Positions 25,758-34,563 are shown, numbered from the stretch's first letter. The stretch: 64,000 nucleotides of DNA from CAZAYY01 sp964489525 (GCA_964489525.1 CAZAYY010000009.1:62001-126000); one strand, 5' to 3'. The notes: a model not told the origin generated them from the sequence alone. Program-made: numbers and translations.

Positions 25758-26645
25758 TCAGCGGTTGACCAGGTACACCCCGCCCAGGATGACCGCCCCG
25801 CCCACCAGGGAAGCCCAACCCACCGGTTCGCCCAACACCACCGCTGCCACGGCCACCGCCACCAGCGGCTCGATGTTGAGAAACACGCCCACTTCCGCCG
25901 ATTTCAGCACCACCAGCGCGTCATACCAGGCAATGTAAGCCAACCCGGAGCAAAACACGCCCAGGAAAATGATGGCAGCCCAGCCGTTGGCCGACAAACC
26001 AGCAATTTCCGCCCAGGCAGCGCCTGCTTGCACCTGCAGCCCGGAAAAGAACAGCAGGCTGGTGAACAGCCAGCCCAGCGCCATAACATAAAACATCATC
26101 CGGGCCGGCGGGTGGTTGGCCAGCCCTTTGCGCGACAGCACCGAAAAGATGGCCCAGTTCGGTGCGCTGATCAGCACCAACAGGTCGCCGGGTTCCCCGA
26201 AGCGGCCCGAAAACACCGCGCCCAGGTCGCCATTGGCAACCACCAGCAGCACACCCAGCCCGGCCAGGCCAATCCCGGTGCTTTTCAGCCAGTCGAGTTT
26301 TTCGTCCAGGGCAATCCAACCCAGGATGGCCATGAACACCGGGGTGGCGGCCACAATCCAGGCGGTGGTGCTGGCTTTGGAGGTCACCAGCCCGTTGGAC
26401 TGCAGCCACTGGTGGAATGTGATGCCCAGGAAGCCAAGCAGTGCAAAATACAGCCATTCGTTTCGTTTTGGCAGGGCAAATTGCCGCCGCCAAACCACAG
26501 CCGCCCCCAAAACAACCACGCCCATGCTGAAGCGCAGCCAGACCACCGTGACCGGGGAGATATCTTGCAAGGCCACTTTGGTGGCAATGAACGAAGCGCC
26601 CCATACCACAACCGCAAAAAATGTTTCCAGGTAAGCCAGCAGCAT
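25758..26645 (-). CDS. EamA/DMT-family transporter
   Basis: This is an inner-membrane protein of 295 residues with ten predicted helices in two EamA repeats. The first begins MLLAYLETFFAVVVWGASFI; the second includes the SANGWAAIIFLGVFCSGLAYIAWY segment. EamA proteins export amino acids, metabolites or nucleotide precursors; the substrate cannot be read here. The start at 26645 is chosen over an upstream in-frame GTG/ATG because a GGAG site lies just before it and the TATAAT hexamer at 26674-26679 lies between the two. It converges with the FHA-ABC gene. Confidence 0.88.
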   Translation of the reverse strand: MLLAYLETFFAVVVWGASFIATKVALQDISPVTVVWLRFSMGVVVLGAAVVWRRQFALPKRNEWLYFALLGFLGITFHQWLQSNGLVTSKASTTAWIVAATPVFMAILGWIALDEKLDWLKSTGIGLAGLGVLLVVANGDLGAVFSGRFGEPGDLLVLISAPNWAIFSVLSRKGLANHPPARMMFYVMALGWLFTSLLFFSGLQVQAGAAWAEIAGLSANGWAAIIFLGVFCSGLAYIAWYDALVVLKSAEVGVFLNIEPLVAVAVAAVVLGEPVGWASLVGGAVILGGVYLVNR

Positions 26646-26673
26646 ATACCACTCCAGGGACAAAGGTTGCAGA

Positions 26674-26679
26674 ATTATA
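26674..26679 (-). promoter_or_regulatory. -10 hexamer of the EamA gene
   Basis: A perfect TATAAT on the minus strand predicts transcription from about 26667, giving a leader of about 22 nt. No good -35 was found. Confidence 0.4.
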
Positions 26680-26826
26680 CTCCCGGCCTGCGTTAAAGTA
26701 TCGATAACCAAACCTTAACAAACGGCTTTCCGCAACCCGGTACAATATTCTCTACGTCTCGCTTGTCCTCGCGCGTTCGAAGCAGAGACTGAGCAGCCGC
26801 AATTTATTCATTTGAGGAGCAATGCC

Positions 26827-27174
26827 GTGCAAGTATTACAGACGAAGTTGGAAAATGGGGTGAAGCTGGTTTCGATCGAAGGACGCCTGGATATGCAGGG
26901 GTTTGGCGCGATTGAAACCAAATTCACGGCCCTGGTCTCGTCCGAAAAAGCAGCCGTGGTGGTGGATTTGAGCAAGGTAGATTTTATTGCCTCGATCGGC
27001 ATCCGCCTGTTTGTGATTAATGCCAAGTCCCTGGCTGCCCGGGGTGGGAAGCTGGCGCTGCTCAACCCCCAACCGATGGTAGAAGAAGTGCTTACCACGG
27101 TCGGGATTGGCCAGATGATCCGGATTTTTTCCGATGCGGAGGAAGCCTTCGCGTATGTTTTAGCGGATGCTTGA
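26827..27174 (+). CDS. STAS-domain anti-anti-sigma factor (RsbV/SpoIIAA type)
   Basis: This 115-residue single STAS domain starts with strand VQVLQTKLENGVKLVSIEG and has the regulatory loop VVVDLSKVDFIASIGIRLF. Ser56 aligns with the phosphorylated serine of SpoIIAA/RsbV, but the preceding Asp is replaced by Ala55. The dephosphorylated form normally captures the HATPase kinase and frees its sigma factor or other target. An AGGAG site lies 7 bases before the GTG, making this start better than the upstream TTG at 26812. It is the first gene of a three-gene overlapping operon. A TACAAT hexamer at 26741-26746 may be its -10. Confidence 0.88.
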   Translation: MQVLQTKLENGVKLVSIEGRLDMQGFGAIETKFTALVSSEKAAVVVDLSKVDFIASIGIRLFVINAKSLAARGGKLALLNPQPMVEEVLTTVGIGQMIRIFSDAEEAFAYVLADA

Positions 27175-27622
27175 GTTCTCAATGATGCTTATGGCCGCTC
27201 AGGTCCAAGTTCGCAGCCTTAAAATCCAAAACCGCCTGGATGAACTGGCGCGCCTGGGGGAATGGGTTGGCGAAATCAGCCAGGAGTTAAACCTCTCACC
27301 CAGGGCTGCCTTCCGCCTCGACCTGGCGCTGGCAGAGGCGGTGACCAACGTCATTTCCTACGCCGCTGCAGAGGGTCAACCGATGGAGATTCTGATCCGG
27401 GCCCGCCTGGAAGACTCATCCATGGATGTGGATATTGTGGACACTGGCCTTGCTTTCAACCCGCTCGACCGGCCAGAGCCGGCAGCCCCCAGTGGGATTG
27501 AAAATGCCCCTGTTGGCGGGCTGGGCATTCAGCTCATGCGCAAATTTGTGGACCAGCTTTCCTATACGCGCACAAACGGTGAAAATATCCTCACCCTGAC
27601 TTTGAAAGACATTCATGCCTGA
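27167..27622 (+). CDS. HATPase anti-sigma / serine kinase (RsbW type)
   Basis: This 151-residue GHKL ATPase has the N box LALAEAVTNVISYA (Glu and Asn for Mg-ATP), the G1 box DIVDTGLAFNP and the G2 box GGLGIQLM followed by DQLSYTRTNGENILTLTL. The arrangement is that of RsbW/SpoIIAB-like kinases, which phosphorylate the STAS antagonist and hold a partner protein. The gene overlaps the STAS gene by 8 nt and the phosphatase gene by 8 nt, which predicts translational coupling. ATGs at 27182 and 27185 are possible alternative starts. No cognate sigma factor gene is within the window, so the final target is unknown. Confidence 0.9.
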   Translation: MLEFSMMLMAAQVQVRSLKIQNRLDELARLGEWVGEISQELNLSPRAAFRLDLALAEAVTNVISYAAAEGQPMEILIRARLEDSSMDVDIVDTGLAFNPLDRPEPAAPSGIENAPVGGLGIQLMRKFVDQLSYTRTNGENILTLTLKDIHA

Positions 27623-28817
27623 CCTTGATTTCCAACTGTTAACTTCCCACCAGTTATTTAAGGGGATTTCCGCGGAGGTCGTACAGGAAATTTTGGCGGG
27701 GTGCCCCGTGCACCATGTGGAAAAGGGTGCTGTTCTCATTGAACCCGGCCAGGAAAATCATTCTCTTTTTGTAATTGCCTCGGGCCGTTTAGAGGTACGC
27801 CTGCAAAATCCGGATGGCACAATTCGTTTTCTGCTCGAAGCCGGTGAGGTGATTGGCGAAATGTCCATCATCGAAAACCGCCCCACTTCGGCTTTTGTGT
27901 ATGCCGATACATCCGCCACCCTGGTTGAAGTGCCAGAGTCCCGCTTTTGGTCGAACATCGTCTCCAACCCGGCTGCCATGCGCAACCTGCTCCAGATGCT
28001 CACCACCCGGATGCGCCGGAGCAACCAGGCTTTGATGGAATCCATGGAGCAGCAGCTCCGCTTCGAACAGCTCCAAAAAGAATTGGACACGGCTGGGAAA
28101 ATCCAGTCGAACATCCTGCCCAAATCTTCCCCGCTGTTTCCTGCCCACCCCCTGGTGGACGCCCACGCCGTGATTGCACCCGCCCGTGAAGTGGGTGGGG
28201 ATCTGTACGACGCCTTCGCCATTGATAGCCAGCGGGTGTGTGTTGCCATTGGCGATGTCTCCGGCAAAGGCATGCCGGCGGCGCTGTTCATGGTGCGGGT
28301 GATTACCTTGCTGCGCATCAGCGTGTTGGCGGCGGGTGGGTTGGAAGGTGTTTTGGCGGTGGTCAACCGAATGCTGTCCGAAGCCAACGACGATATGATG
28401 TTTGTCACCCTGTTCGTCGCCGTGTTGGACCTGCATACAGGGCAGTTGGAATTTTCCAATGGCGGCCACAACCCGCCGCTGGTTTCCAGCCAGGGGCAGC
28501 CATTCCAGCCTATAAATATGCCCTCAGGTATGATGCTGGGGGTGTTCGATGGGGCGCAGTATTCCGTTCAGCGCCAGGTGTTTCTCCCTGGCGACCGGCT
28601 GTTATTGTACACGGATGGCGTCACCGAGGCCGAAAACCCCAGGCAAGAGATGTATACCCTTGAACGAACGCTGGACTGCCTGAACACCTCAGAAGCGCCC
28701 CATATGACCGCCCTGGTGAACGACCTGCTGACCGGGGTGCGCCTGTTTTCCGATGGCGCTAACCCATCCGACGATATTACGGTTCTGGGGGTCCGGTTAA
28801 TCAACCAACCCGCTTAA
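27615..28817 (+). CDS. cNMP-binding / SpoIIE-type PP2C phosphatase
   Basis: This 400-residue protein has an N-terminal cyclic-nucleotide-binding fold (about 10-125, including HSLFVIASGRLEV and GEVIGEMSIIENRPTSAFVYA, close to the phosphate-binding cassette). A coiled linker (about 135-160) and a C-terminal PP2C domain (about 175-395) follow. The metal-binding motifs GGDLYD, IGDVSGKGMPAALFM, SNGGHNPP, LYTDGVTEAEN and PSDDITVLGVRL are all intact. It should dephosphorylate the STAS protein two genes upstream in response to its sensory domain (family inference). The last gene of the cassette; it converges with the DinB-like gene. Confidence 0.92.
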   Translation: MPDLDFQLLTSHQLFKGISAEVVQEILAGCPVHHVEKGAVLIEPGQENHSLFVIASGRLEVRLQNPDGTIRFLLEAGEVIGEMSIIENRPTSAFVYADTSATLVEVPESRFWSNIVSNPAAMRNLLQMLTTRMRRSNQALMESMEQQLRFEQLQKELDTAGKIQSNILPKSSPLFPAHPLVDAHAVIAPAREVGGDLYDAFAIDSQRVCVAIGDVSGKGMPAALFMVRVITLLRISVLAAGGLEGVLAVVNRMLSEANDDMMFVTLFVAVLDLHTGQLEFSNGGHNPPLVSSQGQPFQPINMPSGMMLGVFDGAQYSVQRQVFLPGDRLLLYTDGVTEAENPRQEMYTLERTLDCLNTSEAPHMTALVNDLLTGVRLFSDGANPSDDITVLGVRLINQPA

Positions 28818-28838
28818 CCCAAGCCTGGGGGGCCTGGA

Positions 28839-29645
28839 TTAATACAAAACCAGCAGTTTCTGCAGGGCGCTTTCGGCAGCGGCCACATTCCCCTGGATCT
28901 CCATCAACGGGCGAGCCTGTTCATAGGAATATCTTCCCGAGGCAAAAATATTAAATTCCAATACATCCATGCGAATGGTGGCGTCGGGTTCGCCTTTTCC
29001 AGTTTTCCACATCCCCCCGGCTGGGCCTGAAAGCGAAAACCCCAACGAGATGCCCGGGGCTTTTCTTGCCAGGGCTTTTGCCGCATCCACCATCACCAGC
29101 TCAGCAATCCGGCCATCGTGTTCCGGGGTTTGGGTAAACGGCAGCCCGGCTGCCCGGCAGATGTCCAGCCGGTGCATCCAGGTGTCGCGGCTGTGAATTA
29201 CCCACATCAGGTGGCGCATGGAAAGGCTCCCGCTAACCGGGTGGGGGATGGCCAGGGGCTTTGCCCAGCGAAAATGATAGGCCCACATTTTCGCCCCGGC
29301 TGGCCCAACCGTGCGCAGTTCCGCAACCAGTTCTTCAGGGGTTTTGTTTTTGCGCTCTCCCACCTGCATGTCGTTGATCACGTCTTCGGGCAGGCGGTCA
29401 GAAGGTTTTATGATGGCCGCGGTCTGGCGGAAAAACTCGCGGTAGCTGGCGGCAGATGCGTACCCACCAGCCTGGTGGGCAAGGATATCGCGCACATTCC
29501 AGGCGGTGCACATCGTGGGTTTGTACCAATCCTCCGGACTCAACTGCTCAACCACCTGGAACAAGCGCTCCAGCGCTGTGTTCAGCAGGGCGTAGGCTTC
29601 ATCTGCATTAACCGGGCGAATGAATGCGATTTCTTTGTAGCTCAT
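28839..29645 (-). CDS. DinB-like / maleylpyruvate isomerase N-terminal family protein
   Basis: This 268-residue protein has the family-defining four-helix start: ALLNTALERLFQVVEQLSPEDWYKPTMCTAWNVRDILAH, where Trp-x-x-x-Asp-x-x-x-His supplies a metal-ligand region. A second conserved His appears in MWVIHSRDTWMHRLDI. Members are metal-dependent enzymes, some using mycothiol or bacillithiol as cofactor in thiol transfer or isomerisation; the substrate here is unknown. A strong AGGAG lies 7 bases before the ATG. The TetR-family gene lies 62 nt upstream on the same strand and may control it. Confidence 0.8.
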   Translation of the reverse strand: MSYKEIAFIRPVNADEAYALLNTALERLFQVVEQLSPEDWYKPTMCTAWNVRDILAHQAGGYASAASYREFFRQTAAIIKPSDRLPEDVINDMQVGERKNKTPEELVAELRTVGPAGAKMWAYHFRWAKPLAIPHPVSGSLSMRHLMWVIHSRDTWMHRLDICRAAGLPFTQTPEHDGRIAELVMVDAAKALARKAPGISLGFSLSGPAGGMWKTGKGEPDATIRMDVLEFNIFASGRYSYEQARPLMEIQGNVAAAESALQKLLVLY

Positions 29646-29707
29646 GGATGTTCTCCTGTAGGATAGGGGGTGTTTGTTTTGGTTTGTTTAAAGATGGAGT
29701 ACCTGAC

Positions 29708-30331
29708 TCACGATGCCCAGGCTTTGTTTAATAAACCCATCACGGCCGGAATCAGTGACCCAAACCGGCCCTGGCCGATTTCCGCGTGGGGTTCGTTGGC
29801 CATGTGCAAAGCGGTCAGCCCGTGCATGATGGCAATGACCAGGTCTACGGTTTGCACAGTAGACAGGTCGGTGTTCAACTGGTTCTTCCAGGCGCCAAGC
29901 CGGTTGTAGCCGCTTTGTAAAATCTCGAGGCTGAGCTGCATGCTTTTTTCGGAGGGGGTGAATCCTGGAACCGGGCGCTCAAAACAAAGCTGGTAAAGTT
30001 CTGGGTTTGCTTTTGCGAAGGTCATATACGCTTCAATGGCCAGGTGGATTTCCTCCTGCCAGGTTTGGGCGCCCTGGGTCACATCGGCTAAATGCCTGCC
30101 CCAAAGGGTAAACCCCAGGCGGAAGAGGGAATCGTATACATCCATCAACCCACTGAAATAGTTATACAGGGAGGGTGCGCGCATCTCCATGCGCCGAGCC
30201 AGCTCCTGCATGCTGAGGCCAGCGACCCCTTTTTCGCGCATGATGTGCCGGGCGGTATCCAGGATGGTTTGGATGGTGCTTTCCCGGTTGCGCTGCCGCC
30301 GGGTGGGTAAGGGAGTCGAATCAGGGTTCAT
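29708..30331 (-). CDS. TetR-family transcriptional regulator
   Basis: This 207-residue regulator has the TetR helix-turn-helix at residues 17-64: TIQTILDTARHIMREKGVAG, then LSMQELARRMEMRAPSLYNYF with the recognition helix. The C-terminal helical domain (70-200) has the WHG-like features LYQLCFERPVPG and a long ligand-binding bundle. The ATG at 30331 lies 7 nt behind a TATAAA hexamer with no ribosome-binding site. Two palindromic half-site pairs cover that promoter, so the gene should repress itself. The downstream DinB-like gene is a likely co-target. Confidence 0.9.
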   Translation of the reverse strand: MNPDSTPLPTRRQRNRESTIQTILDTARHIMREKGVAGLSMQELARRMEMRAPSLYNYFSGLMDVYDSLFRLGFTLWGRHLADVTQGAQTWQEEIHLAIEAYMTFAKANPELYQLCFERPVPGFTPSEKSMQLSLEILQSGYNRLGAWKNQLNTDLSTVQTVDLVIAIMHGLTALHMANEPHAEIGQGRFGSLIPAVMGLLNKAWAS

Positions 30332-30338
30332 GTCTGCC

Positions 30339-30377
30339 TTTATACTAATAATATTAGATAAAACTAATTATATTAGT
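30339..30377 (-). promoter_or_regulatory. Leaderless TetR-gene promoter with two tandem operators
   Basis: On the minus strand TATAAA (30344-30339) ends 7 nt before the ATG. Upstream lie two near-identical palindromes, CTAATAATATTAG (30345-30357) and ACTAATTATATTAGT (30363-30377), with centres 19 nt apart. They cover the -10 edge, spacer and -35 zone, the layout expected for autorepression. Confidence 0.65.
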
Positions 30378-30661
30378 TATTGTGGATTTGTCAACCCCCT
30401 TTTTGGGTTTTTGGATTCATTTTTCCCGTATCGTCCCGAACAGCGCAGCCCAACATCGCTCCGCTGCGGGTTCATTTTGCCTGTGGGTAAGGTTTCTCAG
30501 CAGGGGCGCAAGGGTGAATTTCATGATTCTGGTGGCTGCCAACCGTTCCCTGCGCCCCTGCGGAATGACACCCGAAAACCGACTTCCGTGCCCGGTTTTC
30601 GGTCCTTCGTGACCCCCCGCAGTCCTGAATATATCCGCGCACTTCGGGTAAAATTAGTTCC
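30378..30661 (+). promoter_or_regulatory. Gap with repeat remnants and leaderless promoter (30649-30654)
   Basis: No gene is seen. Bases 30430-30600 contain degenerate pieces of the dispersed element (GTCCCGAACAGCGCAGCCC, AAGGTTTCTCAGC, GGAATGACACC). At the end a TAAAAT hexamer (30649-30654) is followed by 7 nt and the GTG start of the glycosyltransferase at 30662. Confidence 0.45.
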
Positions 30662-32674
30662 GTGAATACACCCCTTTCCCCAAAAACGCCCTCCCGCCGC
30701 CTGGTAATCCTGCTGCTCTGTTTGGTTCTGGTCTTAGGTGCATTTTTGCGGCTCTACGAGTTGGGCGCATCCGGGGTCGGGAATATGTATTATGCCGCCA
30801 CGGTGCAGTCTATGGTGCTTTCGGGCAAGAACTTTTTCTTTGCCGCGTTCGAGCCGGGTGGGTCTGTCAGTGTTGATAAACCGCCCCTGGGTTTTTGGGT
30901 GCAGGCGCTTTTTGCTGCGGTTTTGGGTGTTAATGGATTTTCCCTTGCCCTTCCCAATGCCCTTGCCGGAATCCTCTCTATCGGGTTGGTTTACAGGCTG
31001 GTGCAGCAGGCTTTTGGTCCCTGGCCTGGGCTTTTCTCGGCCCTGGCCCTGGCACTGATGCCGATCACCATTGCCACCGAGCGCAACAACACAATTGATG
31101 GACTGTTGGTGATGGTGCTGTTATTGGCGGCCTGGGCATTCCTCACTGCCGCGAAAAAGGGCAGCCTGGGTTGGCTGCTTTGCGGGGCGTTCCTGGTGGG
31201 TGTTGGGTTTAATATCAAAATGCTCCAGGCTTTTTTGCCGCTGCCCGCCTTTTTTGCGGTTTATTTCTTTGGAAAAACCCCGGGTTGGATGCGCAAAATT
31301 GCCCATCTTACCCTGGCGGGGCTGCTGCTTTTGGTGGTGTCTTTTTCATGGGCAGCCGTCGTAGACCTGACCCCTGCGGAAAGCCGTCCGTATGTGGACA
31401 ACACCAGCAGCAATTCTGTCTTTGAGCTGATTTTTGGGCACAATGGGCTTTCACGCCTGGCCAGGGGCCTGGGCAGGTCAACCCCGGCGCTGCCTTCGGA
31501 CGCAGTCCCTGGCCAGCCCCCCAACCAGGTGTTGCCAGGCCAGCGGCCCCCTGGAAATGGACAGCCCGGGCTGCCAGGGGGTGTTCTTCCCCCAGGTGCA
31601 GCCCCTCCGGGATTGCCAGGCGGGATGCCCACCAGCCCGCAAAGCGGCGCGCCGGGCAGCATGGATTTTGGCGTTCCGGGAACCCTGCGGCTGTTCACCC
31701 AACCTCTTGCTGATGAGGCATCCTGGCTGCTGATTTTTGCCCTGGGTGGGGCAGCCTGGGTTGGGCTGCTGCTTTGGAAACAGCCCTGGGATGAGAAGGG
31801 GTTGAGCCTGGTGCTGTGGGCTGGCTGGCTGCTGCCTGAGCTGGTGTATTTCACCTACAGCAATGGGATTATGCATGCCTATTACCTGGTGATGGCCGGT
31901 CCGCCCATTGCGGCCCTGGCAGGCGCGGCGGTGTGGGCGGCATGGCAGACGATTTCTGGGAACCGGGTCGTGGGTTGGGCTGCGATCGGTTTGCTAACGC
32001 TGGCTGCCCTGGTTGTCCAAATGATAATCCTCAACGGCTTGGAACGCCAGCCGGTTTGGGCGCTGGCGCTTGCAGGAATTTTCATGCTGGCTGGGTTGGG
32101 GTTGGTTTTGGCCAGCAAGGTCAGGCCCTGGACGGCGCCCCTGGCGCTTGGACTGTGGCTGGTTGCCATGCTTTTCATTCCGGGGTGGTGGTCTTTCCTT
32201 ACGACATTCAACCCTGCCCCCAATGCGGCTTTGCCCTCTGCCGGGGATGTCAGCAACGGCGCCCGTCCTGCTGGCAATCTTGGGCTGCCCCAGGGGGGCG
32301 CACCCAACCGCTGGCAGAATCAGGGTCCCCTGGTGCAGTACTTGCTGGACAACACCCCTGCCGGGACGTACCTGGTTGCGACGGGCTCAGCCAATGAAGC
32401 GGCCCCTTTTATTTTGCAAACCCGGCGCCCGGTATTGGCTTTGGGGGGGTTCTCCGGTCAGACCAACGTTATTGGGATCGAAAAATTTTCAGCCCTGGTG
32501 GCCAGCGGCCAACTGCGTTTCGTTCTCAGCAATGGCGTGGACCGTCATCCCCAAATTCGTCGTTGGGTGGAACAAAACTGCCGTCCGGTGCGAGGGTTTG
32601 CGCTGCCGCAGCCAGGGCCATCTGCGCCTGGACAGCCCGGCTCAACCCCCTCATTGTTAGACTGCGCCCCTTGA
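30662..32674 (+). CDS. GT39/ArnT-like membrane glycosyltransferase
   Basis: This is a polytopic protein of 670 residues in the PMT_2/YkcB group. It should transfer a sugar from a polyprenyl-phosphate donor outside the membrane. The N-terminal helix leads into RLYELGASGVGNMYYAA, the extracytoplasmic loop where family members keep the catalytic acidic residue. Then come VDKPPLGFW, the ATERNNTIDGLL motif and about eleven membrane helices. A Gly/Pro/Gln-rich disordered insert (about residues 275-330) interrupts the helices, as is common in this group. The C-terminal domain (about 530-670) is soluble. The start is GTG, leaderless by prediction. Confidence 0.87.
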   Translation: MNTPLSPKTPSRRLVILLLCLVLVLGAFLRLYELGASGVGNMYYAATVQSMVLSGKNFFFAAFEPGGSVSVDKPPLGFWVQALFAAVLGVNGFSLALPNALAGILSIGLVYRLVQQAFGPWPGLFSALALALMPITIATERNNTIDGLLVMVLLLAAWAFLTAAKKGSLGWLLCGAFLVGVGFNIKMLQAFLPLPAFFAVYFFGKTPGWMRKIAHLTLAGLLLLVVSFSWAAVVDLTPAESRPYVDNTSSNSVFELIFGHNGLSRLARGLGRSTPALPSDAVPGQPPNQVLPGQRPPGNGQPGLPGGVLPPGAAPPGLPGGMPTSPQSGAPGSMDFGVPGTLRLFTQPLADEASWLLIFALGGAAWVGLLLWKQPWDEKGLSLVLWAGWLLPELVYFTYSNGIMHAYYLVMAGPPIAALAGAAVWAAWQTISGNRVVGWAAIGLLTLAALVVQMIILNGLERQPVWALALAGIFMLAGLGLVLASKVRPWTAPLALGLWLVAMLFIPGWWSFLTTFNPAPNAALPSAGDVSNGARPAGNLGLPQGGAPNRWQNQGPLVQYLLDNTPAGTYLVATGSANEAAPFILQTRRPVLALGGFSGQTNVIGIEKFSALVASGQLRFVLSNGVDRHPQIRRWVEQNCRPVRGFALPQPGPSAPGQPGSTPSLLDCAP

Positions 32675-32718
32675 AATTTTTCGGGTGAGCTCACCGCAGG
32701 GAAAATGACCGCGATCGC

Positions 32719-33381
32719 TTAGAAAGGCAAAAGCCGCAGTCCTTCAAAGATGGTATACCCGCCCCCTGCAACCAGGATCGCAAAATAAATAATCGTTGCC
32801 ACGTTGGTCAGGTGGCCCAGCAAAATACTGTTCCCATCTTTTTCAATTTCGCCAATGGCAAAGAAAATCAACGCCAGGGCGGGCAGGGTGTTGCTGAAGG
32901 GGACAAATCCAAAAGGGACCATCAGCAAAAGCGCCGCCAGAATAAAACCCAGCTTGTTAACCAGGCGGATTTTCCCGTTTGTGCTCAGCCAGGGCAGGCG
33001 GTGGGGTTTACTGATTTTCTCCAATTTTTGAAACCAGGGCAGTGCTTTTTTGAGCCCGGCCGCCAGCTTTTCAGACGAGATGGTGCGTTCCGAAATTCGT
33101 TTGGGCAGCCACAAATGGCGGTTAAACAGGCGCGCAACCCCAACCAGCAGAATTGCACTGCCAAACACCGTGCTGACCCCGGGTATGGACACCGGTACCA
33201 AAAATACCAGGGAAAGAAAAATGGACAGCAGAAGCAAGCCATCATCTTCAAATATGACCAGGATTTCCATCAGGGTGATATCGCCTTCTGGCATTTCCTG
33301 GATAATGGTTACGAATTTCTCGCCCATAGACACTTTGTCTAAGTCCGAAGGGTGAGAAAGGGGGGTATCGGATACACTCAT
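32719..33381 (-). CDS. ExoD-family membrane protein
   Basis: This 220-residue protein matches the ExoD family. A cytoplasmic start with EKFVTIIQEMPEGDITLMEIL is followed by a helical hairpin (LLLLSIFLSLVFLVPVSIPGVSTVFGSAILLVGV), a basic loop (RHLWLPKRI) and two or three more helices. ExoD was named for exopolysaccharide effects in Sinorhizobium; its activity is not known. An AGAGG site precedes the ATG. It converges with the glycosyltransferase gene; a 12-bp perfect palindrome (GGTGAGCTCACC, 32684-32695) lies between the stops. Confidence 0.85.
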   Translation of the reverse strand: MSVSDTPLSHPSDLDKVSMGEKFVTIIQEMPEGDITLMEILVIFEDDGLLLLSIFLSLVFLVPVSIPGVSTVFGSAILLVGVARLFNRHLWLPKRISERTISSEKLAAGLKKALPWFQKLEKISKPHRLPWLSTNGKIRLVNKLGFILAALLLMVPFGFVPFSNTLPALALIFFAIGEIEKDGNSILLGHLTNVATIIYFAILVAGGGYTIFEGLRLLPF

Positions 33382-33585
33382 GCAGGTAAACCTCTTCTAA
33401 AAACTTGTTTGCGCTACATCCATTCCTGGCAGGATTTGGCGTGGGCTGCCCTGGGACATAAAGCAGTTTATTCTACTCCTTTTTTATGCAAAGATGGCGG
33501 GTGTTCGCGTGGGACACCCCTTAATTTACCGATCGCCTGTGGTAGACTTTGCGTAGATTCCAATTGAAAGGTGTTTCTGAATTCC

Positions 33586-34563
33586 ATGTCCAATAATTTT
33601 GCTGCAGCTGCTGCCAACCCAAACATTGCCTTTATCAAGTACTGGGGCAACCAGGATGATGCTCTCCGGATTCCAGTAAATGGCTCGATCTCCATGAACC
33701 TGGCTGGTTTGGAGGCGCGCACGAACGTCCACTTCAGCCAGGACTACCCGGAAGACCGGCTGGTTCTCAATGGCCAGCCTGCCGCCGGCGACGCGCTGCG
33801 CCGGGTGATCGCCATGTTGGACCGGGTGCGTGCCCTGGCCGGGTTGGGCTGGAAGGCGGCGGTCGAAAGCGCCAACAACTTCCCCACCGGCACGGGCATT
33901 GCCTCCTCGGCTGCGGCTTTTGCAGCCCTGGCCCTGGCCGCCAGCCGCGCGGCTGGCCTGGAACTGGACGAGCCTGCCCTTTCGCGGCTGGCCCGCACTG
34001 GCTCTGGTTCGGCGGCTCGCTCGGTTCCGGGTGGGTTCGTGGAATGGTACCCAGGCAGCACCCATGAAGATTCTTATGCGGTCTCAATTGCCCCGCTGGC
34101 ACACTGGCACCTGGTGGACTGCGTGGCGGTGGTCAGCACCGGGCACAAACCCACCGGGTCTACCGAAGGACATGCCCTGGCTCCCACCAGCCCCCTGCAG
34201 GCGGCGCGCGTGGCCGACGCCCCCCGCCGCCTGGAAGTTTGCCGCCAGGCCATTTTGCAGCGCGATTTTCCGGCCTTTGCCGACATTATTGAATTGGACA
34301 GCAACCTGATGCACGCAGTGATGCAGACATCCGCCCCCCGGCTGTTATACTGGCAGCCTGCCACGGTTGCAATTATGCAAGCGGTGGCTGCCTGGCGAGC
34401 TGAGGGAATTGGCGCGGCCTATACCATTGACGCCGGGCCGAATGTCCACGTGCTTTGCCTGGCGGAATACCACGCCGAGGTAACCCGCCGGCTTTCTGCG
34501 CTGCCAGGGGTGCTGAGCGTGCTCACCGCCCACCCAGGCGGCCCGGCTGCGCTGGTGGGGTAG
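33586..34563 (+). CDS. mvaD: Mevalonate (di)phosphate decarboxylase, GHMP family
   Basis: This 325-residue enzyme produces isopentenyl diphosphate, or isopentenyl phosphate, from a phosphorylated mevalonate with ATP. Hallmarks are NIAFIKYWGNQDD near the N-terminus, the phosphate-binding loop PTGTGIASSAAAFAALA, SGSAARSVPGGFVEW, and DAGPNVHVL with the catalytic Asp near the C-terminus. Chloroflexota such as Roseiflexus use a phosphomevalonate decarboxylase in an alternative mevalonate pathway. Sequence inspection alone cannot separate that activity from the classical diphosphomevalonate one. GAAAGGTG lies upstream of the ATG. No other mevalonate gene is in the window. Confidence 0.88.
   Translation: MSNNFAAAAANPNIAFIKYWGNQDDALRIPVNGSISMNLAGLEARTNVHFSQDYPEDRLVLNGQPAAGDALRRVIAMLDRVRALAGLGWKAAVESANNFPTGTGIASSAAAFAALALAASRAAGLELDEPALSRLARTGSGSAARSVPGGFVEWYPGSTHEDSYAVSIAPLAHWHLVDCVAVVSTGHKPTGSTEGHALAPTSPLQAARVADAPRRLEVCRQAILQRDFPAFADIIELDSNLMHAVMQTSAPRLLYWQPATVAIMQAVAAWRAEGIGAAYTIDAGPNVHVLCLAEYHAEVTRRLSALPGVLSVLTAHPGGPAALVG

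Noticed and set aside
32711..32718. GCGATCGC octamer resembling the cyanobacterial HIP1 sequence
   Set aside because: A single occurrence noticed in a GC-rich genome; not evidence of a motif.
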